From Glaciecola sp964418575 (GTDB lineage: Bacteria; Pseudomonadota; Gammaproteobacteria; Enterobacterales; Alteromonadaceae), in contig CAYQMI010000106.1 in assembly GCA_964418575.1 (NCBI GenBank), forward strand, positions 1-12,881: a DNA stretch of 12,881 nt, read 5' to 3'. Shown here piece by piece: positions 7,960 through 12,881 of this stretch. Below the pieces are notes generated by a model that saw nothing but the letters and a program-made list of their open reading frames with translations, ran no database searches and was not told where the DNA came from. Each line of letters opens with the position of its first letter. Position 1 is the first letter of the stretch. The position numbers were made by a program, and so were the translations under genes.

Positions 7960-10056
7960 TTAAACAGCCTGAGCGTCGCCCGTAATGCCGCTGTGACGAA
8001 GCAATGCGTCAATATTTGGCTCACGCCCTCTAAAGGCTACAAACAGGTCCATTGGCTCCTGTGACCCACCTTTTTCCAAAATATTTTCAAGGAAGCTGCG
8101 ACCGGTTTCAGGGTTAAATATGCCGTCTTCTTCAAACTTTGAGAAGGCATCTGACGACAGCACTTCAGCCCACTTATAGCTGTAATAACCGGCGGCATAG
8201 CCGCCAGCAAATATATGCCCAAAGCTGTTCTGGAAACGATTAAACGAAGGCGGTGTAATTACCGATACTTTGGAGCGGACATCATCAAGCACTGCTTTAA
8301 CATCAACCGTATCACCCGGTAGTTGATGCAGCTTAAAGTCGAAGAGGCTAAATTCAATTTGCCTAAGCATCTGCATAGCTGACTGGAAGTTTTTAGCTGC
8401 TAACAGCTTATCAAGCAAGTCTTTTGGTAGCGCTTCGTTAGTTTCATAATGACCAGAAATAAAGGCTAAAGCCTCTGGCTCCCAGCACCAGTTTTCTAAA
8501 AACTGACTGGGTAATTCTACTGCGTCCCACGCCACGCCATTTATACCCGACACACCGCCAACCGTTACTTTGGTGAGCATGTGATGGATACCGTGACCAA
8601 ACTCATGGAAAAGGGTGACCACTTCATCGTGCGTAAACAGTGCAGGTGTGTCGCCCACTGGCGCGTTAAAATTGCACGTTAAATAAGCCACGGGAGATTG
8701 TACTTCCCCGCTCGCATTTTTACGCTTAACTCTGCACTCATCCATCCACGCACCGCCGCGTTTTTTAGCACGAGCGTATAAATCCAAATAAAAGCTGCCT
8801 CTTAGTGCGCCTAGCGCTTCACTGCCAGACTCAACTGCTTCGCGGATTTCAAAAAAGCGTACATCTTTATGCCATGTATCCACACCTTTCACTTCAATAA
8901 TATCTAACGAATACAGGCGCGAAACCACCTCAAACAAACCAGAAATAACACGGTCTTCTGGAAAGTACGGACGAAGCTCTTCATCAGATACGGCATATTT
9001 TTGCTGTTTGAGCTTCTCAGAATAGTATGTGTAATCCCATGCATTTAAGCTCTCGATGCCGTATTCACTTTTTGCAAAGTTCTGCACCTCAGCCACATCA
9101 GCCTCGGCCTGTGGTTTTGAACGCGAGGCTAAATCATCTAAAAAGCCCACGACTTGCTCAGTTGACTCTGCCATTTTGGTCGCCAGTGAATAATTAGCAT
9201 AGCTTTCAAAGCCAAGCAGTGCAGCAAGTTCATAGCGCAGCGCTAAGGTTTGCTGAATGATTTCAGTGTTATCAAATTTTGCGTCGGGAGTATCGAGTTC
9301 AGAAGCTCGAGTGCTATACGCTCTGTACATTTCTTCACGAAGTGCGCCATCATCGGCGTACATCATGATGGGTAAATAGCTCGGAATATCTAAGGTAAAT
9401 ACATAGCCGTCTAATTCTTTTTGCTCGGCTGCTTGAGCTGCCGCTGCCTTTGCTGAATCTGGTAGGCCAGACAAAGCGCTTTCGTCGGTGATATGCTTGG
9501 TAAAGTTGAGCGTCGCATCCATCACATTATTCGAAAAGCCAGACGATAAATCGGACAATTTGCTTTGAATATCAGCATAACGCTTTTTCTCATCTGCTGG
9601 CAAAGCCACACCTGAAAGCGTGAAATCGCGCACGGCATTGTTAACAACTTTTTGCTGCGCAGTGCTCAATTGCGAAAACTCTGCAGACGCTTGAAAAGCC
9701 TGATACAAAGCGCATAGCTTTTCGTGCTGACCTAAAAAAGTTGAGTATTCAGATAACAGCGGCAAACAAGCATCATGCGCTTCTCGCAGTTCGTCTGAAC
9801 TAAGCACTGAATTCATGTGTCCGACGGGCGACCAAAGTTGACTAAGCTCATCATCAGCTTGCTCTAAGGTTTCAACTAGGTTTGCATAGCTAAGCTCACC
9901 GCTTGCTACCACCGTCTCAACCGCGGTCTTACACTTAGCAATTGCGTCTTTTACGTTTTGAACAATACTGCTCGGCGCAATACTAGAAAACTGAGGAAGA
10001 GATTGAAGGTCGACCAGGGCTTGTTCAGACCGAATACTTTGGATGCGATTGTTCAT
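7960..10056 (-). CDS. prlC: Oligopeptidase A (M3 zinc metallopeptidase)
   Basis: OpdA/PrlC is a cytoplasmic zinc endopeptidase that degrades short peptides, including cleaved signal peptides. The 698-aa product is close to the 680 residues of the E. coli enzyme. The zinc site HEFGH spans 484-488 (His484, Glu485 catalytic, His488), and the third ligand is Glu514 in VELPSQFLENW, 30 residues after the first His as expected for M3 enzymes. The substrate-binding glycine/tyrosine loop is present at 612-627 (FGHIFAGGYAAGYYSY). The long helical N-terminal half is typical of the family. The ATG at 10056 is preceded by AAAGG with five bases between, a good ribosome binding site. The gene heads a probable two-gene unit with the glycosylase-like gene and is divergent from gor. 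In Salmonella opdA is known to lie in a heat-shock-regulated operon, and a sigma-32-like site is visible upstream here. Complete and intact. Confidence 0.95.
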   Translation of the reverse strand: MNNRIQSIRSEQALVDLQSLPQFSSIAPSSIVQNVKDAIAKCKTAVETVVASGELSYANLVETLEQADDELSQLWSPVGHMNSVLSSDELREAHDACLPLLSEYSTFLGQHEKLCALYQAFQASAEFSQLSTAQQKVVNNAVRDFTLSGVALPADEKKRYADIQSKLSDLSSGFSNNVMDATLNFTKHITDESALSGLPDSAKAAAAQAAEQKELDGYVFTLDIPSYLPIMMYADDGALREEMYRAYSTRASELDTPDAKFDNTEIIQQTLALRYELAALLGFESYANYSLATKMAESTEQVVGFLDDLASRSKPQAEADVAEVQNFAKSEYGIESLNAWDYTYYSEKLKQQKYAVSDEELRPYFPEDRVISGLFEVVSRLYSLDIIEVKGVDTWHKDVRFFEIREAVESGSEALGALRGSFYLDLYARAKKRGGAWMDECRVKRKNASGEVQSPVAYLTCNFNAPVGDTPALFTHDEVVTLFHEFGHGIHHMLTKVTVGGVSGINGVAWDAVELPSQFLENWCWEPEALAFISGHYETNEALPKDLLDKLLAAKNFQSAMQMLRQIEFSLFDFKLHQLPGDTVDVKAVLDDVRSKVSVITPPSFNRFQNSFGHIFAGGYAAGYYSYKWAEVLSSDAFSKFEEDGIFNPETGRSFLENILEKGGSQEPMDLFVAFRGREPNIDALLRHSGITGDAQAV

Positions 10057-10364
10057 AAAAACCTTTAATTTAGCGATGTAGAGTCTTGGCGGCGCAGCTT
10101 ATGTACGCGCCCCGAAATAATTAGCAGTGCGCTTGAATTGCTTATTGTGCTCGGCAGATTAATTATTAGTGTATTGATGTGGGGGAAGATCAAAAAAATA
10201 CAAGCTTTGCGCAAGCTTACTGCGGGCGTTTTTACTTTGACCAAAATCGTCTACACTTACAAACAATATTGCAGGTATTTAGGTTAATGTGCGAAAGATA
10301 ACTTGAAAAAGTCGGTCTCATTAGCATCTCTTTTATTAAGATTTAAAAACAACAACGGAAAGCT
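10057..10364. other. 308-bp divergent intergenic region between prlC and gor
   Basis: This region must hold the promoters of both prlC and gor. Besides the heat-shock-like candidate for prlC it contains a run of seven A (10192-10198). It also contains a short inverted repeat, AAGCTT-TGCGC-AAGCTT (10202-10218), partly overlapping the -35 box of that candidate. A TTGACC at 10237-10242 could be a -35 box for gor, but no good -10 lies at the right distance. The gor ribosome binding site is GGAAAG, four bases before its ATG. I see no ORF and no obvious OxyR site. Confidence 0.5.
10177..10204 (-). promoter_or_regulatory. prlC: Sigma-32-like heat-shock promoter candidate for prlC
   Basis: On the minus strand CTTGTAT (10198-10204) and CCCCACAT (10177-10184) are 13 bases apart. 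The heat-shock consensus is CTTGAAA, 11-16 bases, CCCCATNT; the -10 box differs at one defined position and the -35 box at two. A transcript would start near 10170 and have a leader of about 110 bases. Known heat-shock control of opdA in enteric bacteria supports the reading, but it is inferred by eye. Confidence 0.4.
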
Positions 10365-11723
10365 ATGACAACTACAGAAAATCACTTTGATTATATTAGT
10401 ATTGGCGGCGGCAGTGGCGGCATTGCCTCTGCAAACAGAGCATCACGTTACGGCAAAAAAGTGGCCATTGTTGAAGCAAAAGCGATTGGCGGCACCTGCG
10501 TAAACGTGGGCTGCGTACCTAAAAAAGCTATGTGGTTTGGCGCACAAGTAGCAGAAGCGATTAATAAGTACGCCCCCGACTATGGCTTTGATGTGATAGT
10601 GAATAACTTTAGTTGGGAAAAATTAATAGAGAGTCGCGAGGCTTACATCAGCCGCATTCACGATTCGTACGACAGAGTATTGGGCAATAACAAGGTTACC
10701 TTAATTAATGGCTTTGCCACTTTTGTTGATAACAACACGATTGACGTTGATGGCACCATATATACCGCAGATCATATCAACATCGCGGTTGGCGGACGTC
10801 CTATTCGCCCACCTGTGCCGGGTGCTGAACATGGCATTGATTCCGATGGTTTCTTTGCTTTAACAAAACAACCTAAGCGCGTAGTCGTGGTTGGAGCCGG
10901 ATATATTGCCGTTGAACTCGCTGGCGTTTTACATTCACTAGGCAGCGAAACTCATTTGCTGGTGCGCCGCGAAAAACCATTGCGTCATTTCGACGATATG
11001 CTCAGCGACACACTTGTAGAGATCATGCAGGAAGATGGTCCTACATTGCATGCTCACACTCAGGTTGAAGCTATTGAAAAAAATAAGGATGGCAGCTTGT
11101 TAGTTAAGCTAAATGGCGACAGAAGCATTGAAGCAGACACCCTCATTTGGGCAATAGGGCGTGAGCCTGCAACCGACAAACTAAAGCTCGAAAACACCGA
11201 TGTAAAGCTCGACCCAAGAGGTTATGTGGTGGCAGACGAATATCAAAATACCACTGCTAAAAACGTTTATGCCGTTGGTGATAATATCGGGCTTGTGGAG
11301 CTCACACCAGTAGCGGTGAAAGCAGGCAGGTTGCTTGCCGAGCGTTTGTTTAATGGTCAAACCCACGCCAAAATGGATTACACCAATGTACCCACCGTGG
11401 TATTTAGCCACCCGGCTATTGGCACAATGGGTTTGAACGAAAAAGAGGCCATTAAGAAATACGGCGCGGACAATGTGAAAGTCTATAACTCTAGCTTTGC
11501 AGCCATGTACACAGCGGTAACCAGCCATCGCCAAGCAACTAAAATGAAGTTGGTTTGCGCAGGTGAAAACGAACAAGTAGTTGGTATTCACGGCATCGGC
11601 TTTGGTATGGATGAAATACTACAAGGCTTTGGAGTAGCAATGAAAATGGGCGCAACTAAAGCTGACTTTGACAACTGTGTGGCAATACATCCTACCTCTG
11701 GCGAGGAATTTGTCACGATGTAG
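10365..11723 (+). CDS. gor: Glutathione reductase (NADPH)
   Basis: Gor reduces glutathione disulfide with NADPH and keeps the cytoplasmic glutathione pool reduced. The product has 452 residues against 450 in E. coli. The FAD dinucleotide fold starts with IGGGSGG (13-19). The redox disulfide is GGTCVNVGCVPKK with Cys45 and Cys50. The NADPH fold is VVGAGYIAVELAG (175-187); it is followed by Arg201 and Arg207, equivalent to the two arginines that give E. coli Gor its NADPH preference. VYAVGDN (301-307) is the second FAD motif. The C-terminal HPTSGEE holds the catalytic His442 and Glu447, so this is a glutathione rather than a lipoamide or mercuric enzyme. The ATG has GGAAAG just upstream. The stop codon TAG supplies the first base of the inverted repeat that frames the element behind the gene. 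The gene is alone in its direction; its transcript would run through that element to the hairpins near 12038-12115. Confidence 0.96.
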   Translation: MTTTENHFDYISIGGGSGGIASANRASRYGKKVAIVEAKAIGGTCVNVGCVPKKAMWFGAQVAEAINKYAPDYGFDVIVNNFSWEKLIESREAYISRIHDSYDRVLGNNKVTLINGFATFVDNNTIDVDGTIYTADHINIAVGGRPIRPPVPGAEHGIDSDGFFALTKQPKRVVVVGAGYIAVELAGVLHSLGSETHLLVRREKPLRHFDDMLSDTLVEIMQEDGPTLHAHTQVEAIEKNKDGSLLVKLNGDRSIEADTLIWAIGREPATDKLKLENTDVKLDPRGYVVADEYQNTTAKNVYAVGDNIGLVELTPVAVKAGRLLAERLFNGQTHAKMDYTNVPTVVFSHPAIGTMGLNEKEAIKKYGADNVKVYNSSFAAMYTAVTSHRQATKMKLVCAGENEQVVGIHGIGFGMDEILQGFGVAMKMGATKADFDNCVAIHPTSGEEFVTM

Positions 11724-11743
11724 CAATGCTGTTCGCTTAAAGT

Positions 11744-11866
11744 AAACGTCATTCCTGCGGAGGCAGGAATCTCGCAAATGTTACTGCAATGCATAAATTT
11801 ACAGCCTTTAAGGGTGTTAATTGTTGTATCAGGGGATTACCGCCTCCGCGGCAATGACGGTAAATT
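11744..11866. repeat. Tandem repeat copy 1 (123 bp)
   Basis: This copy differs from copy 2 at seven of 123 positions by direct comparison, at a period of 132 bp. It is itself an imperfect palindrome: the 25 bases at 11747-11771 pair with 11835-11859 at 21 positions. Inside the left arm, ATTCCTGC-GGAG-GCAGGAAT forms a perfect hairpin. This resembles the ATTCC...GGAAT dispersed repeats found in many proteobacteria (dRS3-like in form). Confidence 0.88.
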
Positions 11867-11875
11867 GTTAGAGAA

Positions 11876-11998
11876 AAACGTCATTCCTGCGGAGGCAGGA
11901 ATCTCGTAAATGTTACTGTAATGCATAAATTTACACCCTTTAAGGGTGTTAGTTGTTGTATCAGGGGATTACCGCCTCCGCGGCAACAACAGTAAATT
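11876..11998. repeat. Tandem repeat copy 2 (123 bp)
   Basis: This second copy keeps the left hairpin ATTCCTGC-GGAG-GCAGGAAT exactly, but its right end has drifted (CAACAACAG instead of CAATGACGG), weakening the outer palindrome. Its centre has a perfect ACACCCTT-T-AAGGGTGT palindrome at 11933-11949, where copy 1 carries one mismatch, and GTAAAT/ATTTAC arms flank the preceding 17 bases. The nine bases between the copies (11867-11875) have no counterpart after copy 2. Confidence 0.88.
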
Positions 11999-12037
11999 AC
12001 TTAGGCGAACAGCATTGCATAATGTAGGACTGCTCGC

Positions 12038-12065
12038 AAAACGCATTCGTTTCATTAGCGTTTTT
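12038..12065 (+). terminator. Terminator-like hairpin behind the gor element
   Basis: AAAACGC (12038-12044) and GCGTTTT (12058-12064) form a seven-base-pair stem closed by a 13-base loop and followed by a T run. The stem is AT-rich and the loop long, so it is a weak terminator on its own. The stronger hairpin 15 bases further on makes it redundant. Confidence 0.4.
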
Positions 12066-12079
12066 CAGTATTTACAAAC

Positions 12080-12115
12080 AAAAAGGGCGCCATGTTTTTC
12101 ATGAGCGCCTTTTTT
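12080..12115. terminator. Bidirectional intrinsic terminator
   Basis: AAAAAGGGCGC-CATG, a TTTTT loop and CATG-A-GCGCC followed by six T form a long stem with one bulged base, GC-rich in the middle and flanked by A and T runs on both sides. It can end transcription of gor on the plus strand and of the lipoprotein gene on the minus strand, whose stop codon is about 90 bases away. Confidence 0.85.
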
Positions 12116-12204
12116 ATCTAATAAGTCTCAGTAAAATTAGAAGACAGGACTCTTAGCTGAGCCCTAGGGGAACCTTTTAAAACATTGCCTTACGCGCTTT
12201 CATG

Positions 12205-12786
12205 TTAATGCTTGTTTGCGGGTAAGCTGATCAAGATATTGTCGATTGCGCTCTGCAAATCATTTTCGCCCGAACCGCTACGAAGGTCATTGAGTGTCTT
12301 TTTCGCATAGGTACGCCAAAGTGTTTTGCGAGTATCTTTATCGATTAATTCAATCTGTAAATAACCTAATGGGCTCTGTGAATTGGCTTCTCGAGCGCTT
12401 GCTCCGATGGAAAAAGTAACAAGAAAGTCTCCACCTGATTTGTCGTGCTTATACCCCTTTTTCAATAAAGATTCTTTAGTCAGCTCATACATGCTTAATA
12501 CCGTGGAACGCTGAACCGCGTACTCACTTTCGAAGTCGTCTACAGATTGAGCATCCCAAGAAAACGTTTGATATGCACGAGATGGAAACTCACCCCTCCC
12601 TTCCATAGAAACGCATGCTGACAAAACTAACGCTGAATAGGCTATTAAACACCAACAGGCTATTGCACGAAAAGTGATATTCTTTATTCCCCTGGACAAG
12701 CTTGTACAATTGAAGAAATTGTTGAAAAACACAAAGGCCTCTATACTCGTAATTATAAAATCACTGCCAATCTCCGCCGAGAGCAA
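12205..12786 (-). CDS. DUF4136-type lipoprotein
   Basis: The longest frame has 193 residues. LSAC (55-58) is a lipobox after a hydrophobic stretch (AIACWCLIAYSALV). Val at +2 predicts an outer membrane destination. The mature part fits the DUF4136 family: YQTFSWD (72-78), an amphipathic helix ending in LLKKGY, then DFLVTFSIGA, a GYLQIELID strand and TLWRTYAKKTL, with a final helix. The family's function is unknown. The start is doubtful: the longest frame opens with TTG at 12786 and would give an overlong signal peptide. TTG at 12699 gives 28 residues before the Cys, a normal length, but without a ribosome binding site. AGGGGA lies further downstream, nine bases before an ATC (12678), an unusual start that would also give a normal signal peptide. 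No ATG exists before residue 61, after the lipobox. The gene is single, ending at the bidirectional terminator. Confidence 0.78.
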   Translation of the reverse strand: MLSAEIGSDFIITSIEAFVFFNNFFNCTSLSRGIKNITFRAIACWCLIAYSALVLSACVSMEGRGEFPSRAYQTFSWDAQSVDDFESEYAVQRSTVLSMYELTKESLLKKGYKHDKSGGDFLVTFSIGASAREANSQSPLGYLQIELIDKDTRKTLWRTYAKKTLNDLRSGSGENDLQSAIDNILISLPANKH

Positions 12787-12852
12787 GAGACAAATCTACG
12801 TGTTGAGTTAACAGTGCTCGGTCCACCGATAAAACATTTCTTCTGGCGCTAA
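12649..12852 (+). pseudogene. Possible plus-strand gene remnant without a start codon
   Basis: A 67-codon open frame ends in TAA at 12850-12852 and contains no ATG, GTG or TTG before its last dozen codons. Its translation has a protein-like look: TIEEIVEKHKGLYTRNYKIT and, later, LRVELTVLGPPIKHFFWR, rich in charged and aromatic residues. It lies opposite the doubtful 5' end of the lipoprotein gene and upstream of it. It may be the tail of a decayed gene or a chance open frame. I do not recognise the family. Confidence 0.22.
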
Positions 12853-12881
12853 ACACTCGTTGTTGAATTTGCAGGACTTCA

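Larger units (their letters stand above)
11723..12018. repeat. Composite MITE/REP-like element framed by 14-bp inverted repeats
   Basis: The perfect inverted arms GCAATGCTGTTCGC (11723-11736) and GCGAACAGCATTGC (12005-12018) enclose two tandem 123-bp palindromic copies. Pairing continues imperfectly inwards from the arms. No ORF longer than a few dozen codons lies inside, so it is non-autonomous. The left arm starts in the last base of the gor stop codon, so the gor mRNA would end in a very large structured tail. It may have arisen by insertion, or the arms may be an older gor terminator stem split by the insertion (inference). Confidence 0.75.

Noticed and set aside
10237..10269. Sigma-70 promoter for gor using TTGACC
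   Set aside because: No acceptable -10 box at 16-18 bases; the nearest AT-rich hexamer is about 21 bases away.
11181..11591. Minus-strand 136-aa frame within gor
   Set aside because: Antisense shadow of an intact, well-conserved gene; no separate motif.
11744..11998. CRISPR array
   Set aside because: Only two units, long and palindromic throughout, with no short spacers and no cas genes.
12787..12881. Integron attC-like site near GTGTTTAGCGC on the minus strand
   Set aside because: No paired core sites or the expected attC fold could be made.

Overview
The window looks like a chromosomal segment from a marine gammaproteobacterium of the Alteromonadales (Alteromonas/Glaciecola-like). This is an inference from the UbiE, PrlC and Gor proteins, the AT-leaning composition and the abundance of c-di-GMP and PAS signalling genes; no rRNA or other direct taxonomic marker is present. 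There are no tRNA genes, CRISPR arrays or complete insertion sequences.

Left part (1-4321, minus strand). The window opens inside ubiE (ubiquinone/menaquinone C-methyltransferase, N-terminal half). Upstream of it lies a two-gene signalling unit: a 1026-aa protein carrying CheB methylesterase, CheR methyltransferase, a NEELQS-type coiled coil, a PAS domain and a C-terminal receiver, whose 3' end overlaps a 247-aa protein. The small protein has a histidine-kinase-like H-box (RACHDIKG) but a degraded ATP-binding half, so it resembles a ChpT-type histidine phosphotransferase or pseudokinase. No receptor, CheA or CheW gene is nearby, so a role outside classical chemotaxis is likely.

Middle part (4322-7190). 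A 106-bp AT-rich region separates this unit from a divergent 894-aa GAF-PAS-PAS-GGDEF-EAL protein in which both c-di-GMP catalytic domains look intact. Receiver phosphorelay and c-di-GMP turnover may belong to one signalling neighbourhood (inference).

Right-middle part (7191-11723). A DNA-3-methyladenine-glycosylase-I-like gene lies just downstream of prlC (oligopeptidase A, M3 metallopeptidase) on the minus strand. A 308-bp region separates prlC from the divergent gor (glutathione reductase). That region holds a sigma-32-like promoter candidate for prlC, consistent with the heat-shock control known for opdA in enteric bacteria.

Right end (11724-12881). Directly after the gor stop codon is a composite non-coding element of about 296 bp. 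It contains two 123-bp tandem copies at a 132-bp period, each an imperfect palindrome, framed by a perfect 14-bp inverted repeat whose left arm begins in the gor stop codon. Two terminator-like hairpins follow, the second a strong bidirectional one. A DUF4136-type lipoprotein gene follows on the minus strand with an uncertain start. A possible gene remnant lies on the plus strand at the window edge.

The best candidates for something little described are the coupled CheB-CheR-PAS-REC / ChpT-like pair, the glycosylase-like protein lacking the usual Tag residues, and the nested repeat behind gor.
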